This document shows, in pieces, positions 24,320 through 35,735 of a DNA stretch of 64,000 bases. The notes below the pieces were generated by a model. The model searched no databases. It saw nothing but the letters and a program-made list of their open reading frames with translations, and was not told the origin of the DNA. Position numbers and translations under genes: made by a program. Position 1 is the stretch's first letter; every line of letters begins with the position of its first letter. This stretch comes from Platycnemis pennipes (Eukaryota > Arthropoda > Insecta > Odonata > Platycnemididae), in contig OW121854.1 of NCBI GenBank assembly GCA_933228895.1, positions 52,866,609 through 52,930,608 on the forward strand, given 5' to 3'.

Positions 24320-25570
24320 TGTGAGTGGAGGGAGAGAAATCGGAAAAAAATGGAGAGAAGGAAAACCACGGCCATGATTGAAGAATTTTTCCAAAAATGT
24401 TAAGTTTCAACGCTAAAAACTCTTTTGGGAGAGATAATTAAATTGAAACACTGAGGATACGATAGGCAGGAGTAGAGTGTGGGAAGACCTACAATGTGAC
24501 TGATGGAAGGGTGAGATATGTGAGGGAATCAAATTTGAATTGCATTCCGGGTAATATTCATTGAGTGCCAACAACTTATGCGTAAACGTTTTCTGATGTA
24601 TTAAAGCGGTGACCGAAACATTAACTGAAAGTTGGAATTGGTGCTTTCCCGGCGTACCTATCTGCTACAGGTTTTCTCGGGTTGTTCGGCCGAAACGGAC
24701 GCACGCCGTGGACAATCGAAAAAACTTCTTGAAAAGTAACTGAAAAGTCACAACAAAATATTTGATAAGCAATTATCTATTCATAATTTTAGTAGAGTAT
24801 GAACTGTAATTGGCCTATGGGAAGGCCTGTTTTCGCTGCGCAATATGATGGTGCTGGGAGGAAGGATAGAAGAGGAATGAAGAGGGACGGAAAGGAGGGT
24901 AAAGACATTTTGTGAGATTCGATGAGCACAAGAAAACGAATTACAGTATAGAGTAAGAATAGGTGAGTGAATGGGAGGATGGAAAGTGTGAGGGAGGACA
25001 AAGTTCAAGAGAGGCGGAGGGAGCAGCCAGATACGATCTGGCGTTGTAAGTTTCTAGGAGTCGAATCGCTCAGAAGTCACGCATAGTACGTCCTGAGGAA
25101 CCGAAGTGGGAGGAACGGGAAAGCGAAAGAAGTTTCCTTTCGGGAGACGGGATTTGCTCGGGCGTCTGGATAGACGTTTGAAAAGAGAAAGCGGGCGGAG
25201 GAAGAACGTGTTTGGGTTGGTATGGTGAGGGGAGTGGCAAGGCAGGGAGGTCACGGAGAAAAACGTCGGATGGATTGATAGATCTTCTTTCTTTTGCGAG
25301 GGAGTTTAAGTAAATTGAACCATTCTCCTCTCCCCGACGACCATTCTGTTTGTTTTTTTTTTGCCCCGCGGTTTCGTATTCCTTTCCCGGCAATTTTACT
25401 TTATTTTCGAATGTATCACTTTCTGCTTTGCCTGGGAGGCTCAGAAAAGAAAACATCCTTCCCTTTCTCAAACATAATTTGATAAAAGAGAACATGAGGC
25501 CTGAAGCGATTGGATCAATAATGCGTGTGCTGGCGTTGAACAGAATGACATTTTTGGAACTAGGCTAAAA
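24320..25570. other. Mixed region with purine-skewed island at 24830-25300
   Basis: The + strand is purine-rich (GGAGG, GAAAG) at 24840-25260, then T-rich. Overlapping low-complexity frames lie on both strands (up to 141 codons on minus at 25070-25495). No gene supported. Confidence 0.5.
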
Positions 25571-26640
25571 TAATGACTTAATTTGAAGTAGCGAAAGTAG
25601 AGAAAGTATCCATTGATACACTTTCTCATGAAGTTGAGCGGAAGCTTCAGAAATTAGATGCAAAGGTTATTGTTTACTACAAAACTGTAGCATATCATCT
25701 ATATTTATTGTTTTTCATGAAAACGTAAAAAATATGTGTAAGATACGAAATATTTGAATGGTCTCCATTCACACATTTTAGACCTAAGGAAGATCCTCTT
25801 TTTTCGCTAAAGTTAAGTGGTACCCATTTTAATTACAGTTTGTAGCTTTCGTCTAGTTACAGCAAAAATGTGCCGGGCAAGAATTACGAAGTTATATAAA
25901 AAAGAAGAGAATTTTAGAGATCAAATGGTATCGACATATGTTTCTTTTTCAGATTATTGGCAACACTGATAGCTGTAACGGATATTTTTCCATCAAAATT
26001 AATTGCAATTTTCAATTTTATATTTCACTCTTGTCGCTCAGTGATTCTGATAGAGTAGTTCGTCCTACACCATTCGAATAAATAAACGCATCAATCTATG
26101 ACGCTCGAAACTTAGAGGCTTTACTCTACTTAAGTATAATTAAATTTTTTAGAAATGGAGTGAGATATTCTGTTTTGTACTCACACTGAGAGCGAGATGG
26201 TTACTGGTTGATGTTAAATTAATCTAAGCGTTACTTATTTTTTTCCATTTGCTATCTCGTAGACTAAATGAGTTAGGAGGATGCATGGTGACTGGATTTG
26301 TAGGTTGCAAGGAAGTAATAAAGTGATGAATGTTAGGGATAGAGTGGGAAAATTACGGAAAGTTTTGATGTAATGATAAGGGTTGGGATTTCAATGAACT
26401 ACGAAAGAACAATAGAGGAAAAATTGGGCCGTGGTAAGTTATCTAAAGCAAGGAGAGATATCCACTTATATGTAACGTAACCGGAAAAACAGTAATTGTA
26501 ATCTTCATTTCATTAACCTCTTAAGAACTGACGTCATGCTTTAAGATGCTGAGACTAATGGATATGTATAGTATAAGAATTTGAAGGCGGGGGGAGCTCT
26601 CTTCTTGGGAGCATATCACTGATATCCCTAGTGTCAAACA
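25571..26640. other. AT-rich stretch, no gene seen
   Basis: No supportable feature apart from AT-rich DNA. Confidence 0.6.
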
Positions 26641-26890
26641 TTTGCCACTAGGGCCGAGAAGGAGTGGGTGTGAGCGCTTCATAATGGCTAAGATGGCACG
26701 CGACACTGCATTAATTTCACTTTCCGTGGCCGGCGGAAAATCACTCCTCTACGCCTGAGATGTTATCTCCCAAGCCCGGTGATCTCTCTGTCGACAACGC
26801 AACCCTCCGCGCCAAAAATAATCTCGCCAATTAAATCAGACTCGACCGGAATTAGAAACCGGGGCCACGACCTTAATGTTGGCCAAAGAG
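26641..26890. other. Compact GC-rich island, possible regulatory DNA
   Basis: A 250-bp CpG-containing patch (GTGGCCGGCGG, CCTCCGCGCC, CTCGACCGGAATTAG) with an embedded homeodomain-type core (CAATTAAATC near 26830). It lacks the purine/pyrimidine skew of the other islands. Regulatory function is only inferred. Confidence 0.25.
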
Positions 26891-28240
26891 GAAGGACAAA
26901 AGATCCCCACAGTTGGAGAAGAGAAGGTGTAGGAAGGAATGGATTATAAGAGACGTAAACGAAGAAAGAGAGGTTTTAGAGAAAGAGAATGTGATGAGGA
27001 CGTTTGGTCTGAGAGTTAGGATTGCATTACATTGCATTAGGTTGCCATGCACGAAGTTAAAGACAAACAGTACTTTGCGCGTTTTCATTGATCATCCATA
27101 ATTTTATGGCAAAAGTGTTACTACTTCGGCATTGAAGGAAACTACTTGGAATGGACATATTTTGCGCTTCAAATGCTGAAACTTGTACAATTGTGCATAT
27201 AATGACCAAGGCTGAGGAGTTAATTTAGCATAATATTGATGGCTACAGATGAGGTAGGAAATTAACATTAAAAAACCGAGATGATTAGCAAAACGGTATA
27301 TGTTGAGAATAACTGGTAATGATTTTAAGAATAGATTTCCTGGACTGCAAATGATATTTCTTAAGATTCACGTGCAGTGTTAGTTATTTGGGAAATAGTT
27401 TGGTTAGCTCATTACGCGCATTTACAAAAAAAATGTTTTAATCTTTTTTAGAAAATGCTTTGAGTTTTGTTAAATGTTCTTGCTCTGATTACGGTAAAAG
27501 TCCTTATCATGCTGTTTCCATTCTTAAAATGAGAGAAACTATTGCTAACCTCTCTTTACCGCGCCTGGAATCCTCTCTAAACAATGAAGTTACTTTTTTG
27601 GGAGAATCTATCTTAAATAACCCTCCCCATTTATCTCATTTATGTTATTTTTAAGGACAGCAAATACCAACAGAAACATTCCCCTACGGTGCTTGGTTGA
27701 AGACATGCTCTATGCGTGGAGAGATTAATTCTCGCAGAAATGGCAATGAAAAGGCGTGCGTGGAAGGAATAATAAGGTGCATGATTTGGTGGGAGAAAAG
27801 GAAAAAAATTGGTGGAGAAGAAAGGTGCACGCAGCAAAGCGCAAAGGGAGAATAAATAGACGTGGAGGCCTCGGCGTAGGGGTGCTGTTTCGGCGTGGGA
27901 GTGGCCCCACCTGGCTCCAACACCCTTAAAACCTTCTCCTCCCGCGCTCCCCCCACTTCCATGCCTCCCACTCCTTCCAAAGCTTTCTCTTTACTCTGCC
28001 ATATGCCTTGTTTGGGATGAATGACGAATACATCGATATCGTTTCGGAATATTATAATTTTTACTGCAATCCAACTGTGCCCGTAGTAGTATCAGAATTA
28101 AGAAATACTTAGTTGTAATTAAAAAAGAATCGGAGTATTTATTAACAAATACCATTATCCCTTGAATAATTATACTCAATATATGGAAAAAATACGGAAG
28201 ATATGATGCGACAGATGCCTTCGGCGAAAACACGTGTAGT
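26891..28240. other. Mixed DNA, no gene seen
   Basis: Purine-rich at 26880-27000, AT-rich to 27700, then a GC-richer patch at 27830-27990. Open frames (the longest 98 codons on minus at 27684-27980) are unrecognised. Confidence 0.55.
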
Positions 28241-28720
28241 GATGATGATCATCATCTCCGGTCAACAATCCTAGGATTGGTTTGACGCAACTTTCCACTC
28301 GATTCTTCTATCGGCCAACCTCTTCATATTGACGCAATTCTTCTCTTTTACATCCTTCACAATCTGTTCCATGTATCCCATATGAGGCCTGCCTTTTACA
28401 ATCTTCTCGTTCCCTTTTCTCTAGACGATTGTCTTCATCAGGCCGTCGTGTCTCAAGATATGGCCGATTAAGTTGTCCAGTCTTCTTCTTAGGGTATTCA
28501 AAAGACTTCTTATTCCTCCCACTCTTCTTAGGATTTCCTCGTTACTTACTCGGTTGATCCATTTAATCTTCATCATTCTTTGGTAGCACCACTTTTCAAA
28601 TGATTCCACCATTTTCTTCTCCGCTGCTGTAATCGTCCATGCCTCACTGCCGTAAAGAAACATGCTCCAGACCTACGTTCTGGTGAACTGTTACCTTACT
28701 TCTACGCTTTTATTTCCGGC
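28241..28720 (-). pseudogene. RTE-like LINE (family B) C-terminal remnant
   Basis: The minus strand encodes the C-terminal tail typical of RTE-like endonuclease-reverse transcriptases: FLYGSEAWTI, then FEKWCYQRMMKIKW, VSNEEILRRVG, LIGHILRHDGLMKTIV, and after a stop GRPHMGYMEQIVKDVKEK, MKRLADRR and ASNQS. The in-frame TAG at 28421-28423 replaces an expected Glu or similar residue, and two further stops lie upstream of the FLYGSE block. The natural stop is TAG inside the perfect palindrome CAATCCTAGGATTG (28266-28279). The copy ends in a GAT/ATC microsatellite that is itself a 16-bp palindrome (28241-28256). RT catalytic and endonuclease domains are missing. Confidence 0.85.
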
Positions 28721-28923
28721 TGTAAGTATATTCTTCTTTTGGTTGAATGTCCTCTTTGTAGTTAGGGTGGGGAGAAGATACCAAGCGTCGGCATTAGCCT
28801 ACAAAAAGCGCCAAAGGCTCCGCGGTTTTAACTTACCTACCTTCCGGTAGATGTATTACTCAACTCAGTATTCTCTCCCCAGATCACTCAGACGGTGGCC
28901 TGCATAGCTATGGAAGACAATCA
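28721..28923. other. Spacer between LINE remnants
   Basis: A short non-coding spacer. A patch with GCGCCAAAGGCTCCGCGG near 28808 is GC-rich but unassigned. Confidence 0.5.
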
Positions 28924-29372
28924 CCATCTACATCTATCTACACGTACATGATACCCTGCAAGCCACCGCGAGGGTGTGTTGCAGGCGGTAAAGACGATCA
29001 AGCATGCACTATTGACATGCTAGCAAGCAACTATAGGGTCTCATGCAACTAGGTTCTTAGTATTTATAGTATTTAAGGGATAAATACATGCATCATGCAC
29101 TACAGGCCTCTTAAATATTTCCCCTACCTGCCCCTTTACTATGCTGCCTATTCCGTTCTGTTATAGTACGGGGGAAAAAGGCCATTTTGAATCTATCAGT
29201 ACGACATTCTATCTCTCTAATCTTATTTATCTGGTCGAATCTAGCATGATACGCTGGTGTTTTTCGTATGTGCCTAACATCTTCAGTAAAGCTATCCGAT
29301 TGAAATTTCTCTAATAGATCCAATCTGTACTTCTACCTACACTCTGATAGTGATTCCCACCCTAATTCTTGT
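28924..29372 (-). mobile_element. LINE family A remnant, 5'-truncated at a hairpin
   Basis: Minus-strand copy retaining the ORF C-terminus (LLEKFQSDSFTEDVRHI, KTPAYHARFDQINKIRE, TDRFKMAFFPRTI), the 3' UTR, the terminal stem-loop module and a GTAGATG-type tail. The frame ends at a GNI-like terminus at 29111. Homology to other copies stops at about 29372, where a perfect inverted repeat begins. Confidence 0.85.
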
Positions 29373-29430
29373 AGGACGTGTGTTCATACACCACAGCCGG
29401 TGCATGAACACACGTCCTCGGAGTGGGAAT
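29353..29430. repeat. Strong inverted repeat at the LINE 5' junction
   Basis: Inner arms 29373-29387 and 29404-29418 are perfect inverted copies (AGGACGTGTGTTCAT). A CACC/GGTG pair lies inside the loop. Outer arms 29353-29360 and 29423-29430 (ATTCCCAC/GTGGGAAT) also pair; the left outer arm is LINE sequence. This may be an inversion formed during integration, or an older hairpin that was the target. Confidence 0.9.
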
Positions 29431-29885
29431 TAACATCTCAGTTCGCAATATACTTTTATTCAAATAACCTGCCGCTGTAAAACATGAAGGCCTAGTCATT
29501 GAGTGTTTAAAATCCTGAAACGAATTGCTTGCTCTCATCCCTCATAATCCCTCATAAATGAGGCAGTGTCAAGTTGCACCTACCAAGTATTCTTTGCACA
29601 GATGGCAAATACTCTCTGAGGAGAGATTTGCTGCTAATGAAGAAAATTAATGGTACCTCAATCAAACAAACGAATTATGCATAGCATGATTTTTCATGCT
29701 CATAACTATCTTAAAAAATTAACTTTATTTACATACTTTCTTTTCATTTTTAAGTTTTCAGTGACTACGTTTTACTGTACTTAAATACGGTGAACCAATT
29801 CGGGAAACCCTTTAGTCTTCTTACTCCATTTTAGTATAAAAATTAATGTGTTCACGGCAAAATAGAAATATAATATGCAAATCAT

Positions 29886-29926
29886 CTTCTTGATACCCCG
29901 TTAGCCACCTCAAGGGTATGGTGGGA
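29886..29926 (-). mobile_element. Divergent LINE family A 3'-tail fragment
   Basis: CTTGATACCCCG, then TTAGCCACCTCAAGGGTATGG and TGGGAAG keep the order of the tail module on the minus strand. The overlapping minus frame (29821-30066) therefore contains an RWLTGYQED-like peptide that is only translated repeat. Confidence 0.55.
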
Positions 29927-30064
29927 AGCAACTCAACATGTATCACCATCGCACGCATTGTCCTTATGTTAGTAATTTCGTTGCTGAATATACTGTTATG
30001 CCGAATACAAAATGGAAACAAAGCAGCTGCACAATCAATATAGCTTCCAATATACCCTATCATC

Positions 30065-30355
30065 ATGCCAGGTAATTACTGCAACAAGCCTGCACAAATA
30101 ATGGATGTTAAATGCATGAGAGGCCGCTTCGAATTCAATCAAACGTTCATTGCGCTTATTAAGTATATAGTAACAATGTGCGAAATGAGCTTAGAAACGA
30201 ACATAACTAACCTCATTATTTATTTCCCAAATAAATATGATCATGCTGACACTGGCTATCAGTTTGATATTGTTCTGGGCAGGCATCGCAAAGGTAATGG
30301 GCTCAAAGCCCATTTGGAACAAACTCGCCCTAAAGCTTCTGATAAACTTGTCTGA
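30065..30355 (+). CDS. Unrecognised 96-codon open frame (doubtful)
   Basis: Starts at ATG and ends at TGA, with 96 codons. Composition is mixed, with five cysteines or so and neither a signal peptide nor a long hydrophobic segment. It is not low-complexity, unlike most frames here, and no family is recognised. The codons near 30296-30312 form a perfect 7-bp stem (ATGGGCT CAA AGCCCAT). In AT-rich DNA a 96-codon frame can arise by chance, so I consider a real gene unlikely but worth a homology check. Confidence 0.12.
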   Translation: MPGNYCNKPAQIMDVKCMRGRFEFNQTFIALIKYIVTMCEMSLETNITNLIIYFPNKYDHADTGYQFDIVLGRHRKGNGLKAHLEQTRPKASDKLV

Positions 30356-30985
30356 AGAATTTTATTTTTTATAGGATGGATGTATGAATATAAGAAAAAG
30401 GAGCACCTAAACACCCATTTATCTTGTATTTTGTGGATTAGATCTCATCTATTATTGTTTTATTGAGAGTAAATATTTTTGAGCATCTCCTTTCATTTTT
30501 ATTATTTAATTTATACCGATACGGCTTTGTTGTACTTCTAATAAAATCAGAAAACCAATCTACTGTTAACTCATATAAGATATTTGCCATCAATTCAATT
30601 TATAATACCATAGAGGTTTTATAATTAATTATTCTCAATGTTTAACATACTGCTAAAAATTTTCACATCATCTATTCGCAAACTCATCAACCAATCTCAT
30701 GTGCACAATTGCAGACAAATTCAAGATCAATTGTTTTTCATCTGAACCTGATATGCTGATTATGTATTTTAATTTTCCCCCAATAAGTGGAAATCGCTTT
30801 TGCCTGATGCGGTCGAATGTCCCAAGTATTCTTTATACTGTATTTCCGCTCTCTGTAGTATGTGATATTATACATCTTGTAACTTCTGGATATCTCTACA
30901 GAAATATTTACCGTTTGCATTTGGTCGGTGTTGGCAAGAACCTGATGGTTCACCCAGATGTTGAGTTTTCTTCAAATGGCTGCGA

Positions 30986-31425
30986 TACCGGACGTGGGGG
31001 GTCGCGCGGTCCGTACCCGATTCGGAGTGCCTGGTCGACGAGAACCCTTGAGCTCCCCTCCTGAAAGGGTTCTGCCTTTGCGCATCTCCCACTCCCCAAT
31101 CTTCCGAAGGGTGTCCCCTCTCACTGGGAGGAGAGTCTGCCGCTGACAGATTAGAGATTGATAGGACAAGTGTGGTGGTTAGAGTTGGAAGGGCGTTTAT
31201 GTGACGGACGGAGCCGAAAGTTGAGCGAGGCAATGGATGAGGGGTCCGTAGTGGGCGCCGAGCCGGTGGAACGGAATTGTTGCTCAGGAAGGTGGAAGGC
31301 GTTTGACAATTGGCGTCGTCGTCGCTTTTGTAAGCGGTTGGCAATTTTTGGGACTTTCTCTGAAGCCGAAAGGATGAGGAATCCAAAGTGTCTTGGGCCA
31401 AAGCGGTCATTCTAAATGGGTCCTT
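30986..31425. other. GC-rich, CpG-containing island
   Basis: GC-rich with CpGs (GGTCGCGCGGTCCG, GGCGTCGTCGTCGC). The minus frame of 195 codons (30868-31455) is the longest on that strand, but it overlaps an 85-codon and a 121-codon frame on +, and no domain is recognised. Possible exon or promoter; undecided. Confidence 0.4.
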
Positions 31426-31888
31426 GTTAATATTGTGAATTTGATGAAACTTCATTTCATCCTAAGTGAAATGAGTTTTTGCTGACGTTCTCATTGTCGT
31501 AGCTGTTCTCTCGAAGGTGACTGTATGTAGCATACAGACCTGAGAGAGGGAGTGATTGTGTGAGCCACTTTTCGTTTTTATTTTTACCTTGATTCCCTTA
31601 ATTTTGAGTGTGACGATTGTTTGTTACAATATGAGTGAGTGTGTGAGTGTGTCATTTACTGCCTTTTGAATTTCTTTCTATGCTTGATTTTGTACGTGCT
31701 ATTGAGATCTCCTTTACTTTTAATGTGCTCCTTCCTTCCCCCTCTCTCCCTTTGTATTCTTCTGCTATTTAAGATTACGGCTTTGGAGATATTTTGTTAA
31801 TTTGCTTTTGAATAGAGCAGTAGATACGTTTTTTCGCTTGACTATTCTCCCTTTCCTTGACCACGTAGGCATGACTAAAGACCGTTTT
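31426..31888. other. AT/T-rich stretch, no gene seen
   Basis: T-rich DNA with a short GTGAGTGTGTGAGTGTGT microsatellite-like patch near 31632. Confidence 0.55.
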
Positions 31889-31945
31889 ACATCTACATCT
31901 ACACGATACCCTGCAAGCCACCGCGAGGGTGTGTGGCAGGGGAGA
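31889..31945 (-). mobile_element. Solo 3' tail of LINE family A
   Basis: Contains ACATCTACATCTACACGATA, CCCTGCAAGCCACCGCGAGG and GTGTGTGGCAGGGG, so a perfect CCCTGC/GCAGGG stem, then unrelated sequence. Only the terminal hairpin and microsatellite remain. The RWLAGYRVDVD-like peptide in the overlapping minus frame comes from this repeat. Confidence 0.85.
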
Positions 31946-32249
31946 ACCGTTAAGTTATCGCTTGAGTGCTTAAAGGTTAAATCATTGATTTTAAACCGAA
32001 TTTTCTTAAAAAATAAACAATTGGAATAATATAGAAGCAAATCAATTTTAAAAAATTAATAAAGTAGGCTATATCCAGTTTATTATTTAGAAAGGTTGTT
32101 TTCTAAGTCTGGTATATAGTGATATTGCCATCGATTTAAGTTACTTTTAACAAAATATAGCCGAGAAATGTCAATCCAATCTTAAATTTTCACTTCGAAA
32201 ATATGTGATAAGGGTTACACGAGAGAAATTGCGTGAACAATAAACACAT

Positions 32250-32661
32250 GATCATCGGTCAACAATCCTAGGATTGGTTTGACGCAGCCCTCCTCTCAAA
32301 TCTTCTATTGACCAACCTCTTCACGTTGATATAACTCATCTCTTTTACATCCTTCACAACTTGCTCCATGTATCTCATACGAGGCCTGCCTTTTCCATTC
32401 TCCCCGTTCACTTTTTCCTCGACGATAGTCTTCACCAGACCATCGTGCCTTAAGATGTGGCCTATTAGGTTGTCCCGTCTTCTTTTTAAGGTTTCCAGTA
32501 GACATCTCTTTTCCCCCACTCTTCATAACACTCCTTCGTTTGTCACTCGTTTGATCCATTTTATCTTCATCATTCTTCTGTAGCACAACATTTTAAATAC
32601 TTTCAGCCTGGACTTCTCTGCTGCTGTTATTGTCATTGCTTTGCTGCCATTCCAGATGTAG
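32250..32661 (-). pseudogene. RTE-like LINE (family B) C-terminal remnant
   Basis: The minus strand encodes LLETLKRRRDNLIGHILRHD, then GLVKTIVEEKVNGENGKGRP, MRYMEQVVKDVKEM and RRAASNQS, ending at the TAG inside CAATCCTAGGATTG (32263-32276). One frameshift near the GLLET segment moves the upstream MDQTSDKRR-type part to another frame. Truncated upstream. Followed by a second partial copy at 32687-32905. Confidence 0.85.
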
Positions 32662-32686
32662 AAAAATAACCGTGTTTAATAACCGT

Positions 32687-32905
32687 GTCTCAAGATGTGG
32701 CCTATTAAGTTGCCCCGTCTTTTTTTAGGTTTTCAGTAGACATCTGTTTTCTCCCACTCTTCTTAAGACTTCTTCGTTTGTCACTCGTTCGATCCATTTT
32801 GTCTTCATCATTCTTCTGTAGCACAACATTTCAAATGCTTCCAACCTGGACTTCTCTGCTACTCTTACTGTCAGTGCTTCGCTGCCATACCAGAATTAGA
32901 ACAAT
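32687..32905 (-). repeat. Tandem partial duplicate of the family B remnant
   Basis: Repeats 32443-32661 with scattered differences (for example CTCAAGATGTGGCCTATTAA versus CTTAAGATGTGGCCTATTAG), period about 244 bp. The divergence indicates either an old local duplication or two overlapping independent insertions. Both copies break off near the CCATACCAG/CCATTCCAG boundary. Confidence 0.85.
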
Positions 32906-34270
32906 AAATTATTCTCCTCATTTTTCTCGATGCCAGCTAATAGTCGTGAGCGGGATTGAGGTTTAAAATGAAAATTAGTTTGTTTGAGCTTGTATGCTGG
33001 ATAACAGTGGTTAGGTTGATGCTGTGGGGACGGGATCGTGAGGTTGCACATAGCTTAAAGGAAGAGAGAAAATTAGAGGAAAGAGGAGATTTTTCTTCAG
33101 GTCTGGGATTGCTTAGAGAAGTTCTGGGGTGGATAAGAGTTGAGGGTGAGTCTCAGATATTTTTTTTCGTGGAGACGGATCTCCGTTCGCCTGAAAGAGG
33201 GCTCTCTCTTTCCATTTCCAACGCTGGCATTTCTCCCTCTTCCCCACATCTACCCTCTCTCTATGCCGCACTTTTCTTCCTACGGTGAGACTCTGCACTA
33301 AAAGAACCTTTTAACAGCCTTGCCTTTGAGAGAGATTTTTTCGTCAAAGTTTCCGTCAATTTTTTTCATATAATTTCTCCAAAAAGTTTTGGGTGCCAAA
33401 TAACGATGCTCTAATAAATGGCGCCTATTTATCATGGATTCATTGCCTTTACGGGATAATGGACAACGGAATCTGAAAATTTTTCTTTCAAGAGTTTGGA
33501 TGCCTTTTATTGTGTACATTCTGTGTGCTTTGTGATTATTTGATCTGTATATGATTCATCGAATTTTTACTTGACCGCTTTTAATCATGTACTGCGATGG
33601 TGATATAATTCAGCTTTTAATTCGACATAGTTTTTTCCTAATACAGGGAACCACTCATTCCAAGTAGTCGGTTTAATTTCCGGTCATTTTGTATTTACCG
33701 ACAAAATCAATAGCTAATATTAATAGTAAGTTTATTTTGAATAATTATTAGCCAGGTTTTTGGATTAAGTTTTTTTTATTTTTAGCATAAGTGTATATTT
33801 GTCCGTTTATCTCATGTGTATTAATCGAATAATTAGTTTTATGGACCTTGACAAAGTTAACAAATAGGCACGGTTCCTCTTTAATGACAAGTTACTTTAA
33901 AAATAGGTTGCCCATTTTATGCCAGCAAAATTAACTAACATTTGTTCATATAACACAAGGAGATACGCAGCTTCTTACCATCACATATAAGCTGGAAAAA
34001 ACCAACAAACGCTACGATTTAGTGCTAACGGACAATTTCCTGATACCAACTCATGGCAGTATAAAAAAGATTGTTTAAAACTGCACAAAACACAGGTGGC
34101 TGAATAGAATTTTAAGGTAAAAAATGGATGGTGAACTTTTTCTCTCGAATTATGTAAGTAATATTACGCTATTCCTTTTCGTAAAATTTGTAGTCAAAAT
34201 TAGAAAATTAAACAGTTAAATACTTATTCAACACTCTTCTATTCATTTTAATTTCCCAGGAAATTCATAG
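32906..34270. other. AT-rich stretch with a small GC-richer patch
   Basis: 33020-33290 is GC-richer, with purine-rich then pyrimidine-rich strands and low-complexity frames of 110 (+) and 61 (-) codons. The rest is AT-rich. No gene supported. Confidence 0.55.
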
Positions 34271-34328
34271 TATCTATATCTACGACATACCCTGCAAGCC
34301 ACCTCGAGGGTGTGTGGCAGGGGGTGCA
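34271..34328 (-). mobile_element. Solo 3' tail of LINE family A
   Basis: TATCTATATCTACG, then ATACCCTGCAAGCCACCTCG, AGGGTGTGTGGCAGGGGGTG, then unrelated sequence. It has the intact terminal stem and ends at the same GGGGGTG point as other short copies. Confidence 0.85.
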
Positions 34329-35735
34329 TCCACACCAGGAACAATGACACAACAAACAAAAATGAACACTACAACGCAAACACTACACCTTTAAAAGTAA
34401 TTGGGGAAGAAAGAAGAAAAACTACTAAATTACAATCATGTAGGATACACCCATGAATACCATGTATTACATTATTATATTATGTAGTATAGTATTATAT
34501 AGTATATTAAGTTTTAAAAATATATTATTTATCCCACTTGCCAGTGCTTTCACAGTACTTGCTGCTTATTTTTATAGTATTTTTGGAAATATTTATAATG
34601 TGAGATTATTCGTATGAGTAATTTTATTTGTATTTTCAATATTTGACCCTGTTATGAAGGTGATGGGGCTGTTCAATGATATGCGAGCCCATGGTATCTA
34701 CATGATATAGCTGTGTTGTACAATTGCGTGAAATGAAATCCAAAGAATAATGACTGCGTTATCAATTACCATCACTAAATTAGAGTGAACGTCAAAGAAC
34801 GTAAGGATTTTTTGGGATGAAATTTTACAAAAATTATGCAGAAAAGAAAACTTCAATATCCTAAAAGGAGAAGAGTGATCAATAAAGAACGCCGCTTCAT
34901 ATTCCTGCTTAATCTAGGTATATGAAAGTCAGTCCTAAAAGTTACAAGTGTAGTATACGTTTGAGAAGGTAGGTATCATGAATAGGGATAAAACTGTCTA
35001 ATGTAACCCTACTTTATAAATTACTGAACCCTTTAGCGGGCGCGTGGGTTTTTATTTTATTTTTATATTTTTCTACGTTGACATTGCACACGCATTACTT
35101 ACACAGTCTTCACACTAATCTATTTGCGATAGCTTTATCTGCCAATTAGTTGCAAATTTTTTCTAGATCAGCAGTATAATGGAGCTGTACTCAGTGGGTC
35201 ACAGCTGTGGCCCTCGAGCCCACTGTAAAGTATATTTGATGTAATAGATTAACGAGTTCGAAAGATTTGTAGCAATGGTGATGTAGGAGTTAAATAGAGT
35301 TGGTAGTAGCTTATGGGATGTAAAGGAAGTAAGGAACTTTAACATGATAAAATACCATTGCAGTGTGTATGGGGAAACAAGTAGTTTTGAAAACCAATTG
35401 ACAGATTATAGTTAATTTTCAGTACACATTGCTTCTGGAGTTGGAAAATATTTTAATGACATTGCGTTACCAACTCAAAGAGTTTAAAGGTAGAAATGGT
35501 AAAATATTTGACGGTGCAAATAAACGGGTGTTTATTTGCTAATGAAGAAGGGGTATCTTATTGATACGATATCTTATTTCGTAACTTGTTGATACGGAAA
35601 ATCTTTCTACAGGTGTTTCGATGCTTATTCTAAAAACGATATAGGTACCCTATGATTACTGATATGTACTTAAATGTTCTCGTAATTGGTGTAAAATGTA
35701 TGTCCAAACCGTTATTTGCTTCGGCGGAGTACTTG
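34329..35735. other. AT-rich stretch, no gene seen
   Basis: No open frame above chance length and no recognised repeat. Confidence 0.6.

Larger units (their letters stand above)
29431..30985. other. AT-rich stretch with an unexplained small open frame
   Basis: Mostly AT-rich. It contains a divergent family A tail (29886-29926) and a 96-codon ATG-started frame at 30065-30355 with balanced amino-acid composition but no recognised domain. Nothing else can be supported. Confidence 0.5.

Noticed and set aside
30868..31455. 195-codon minus-strand frame
   Set aside because: Overlapped by open frames on +, Ser/Pro/Arg-rich in a GC island and without domain similarity that I recognise.
31765..32040. 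RWLAGYRVDVD peptide shared by several open frames (also near 4740, 11690 and 29900)
   Set aside because: It is the translation of the LINE family A 3' tail in one frame and not a conserved protein domain.
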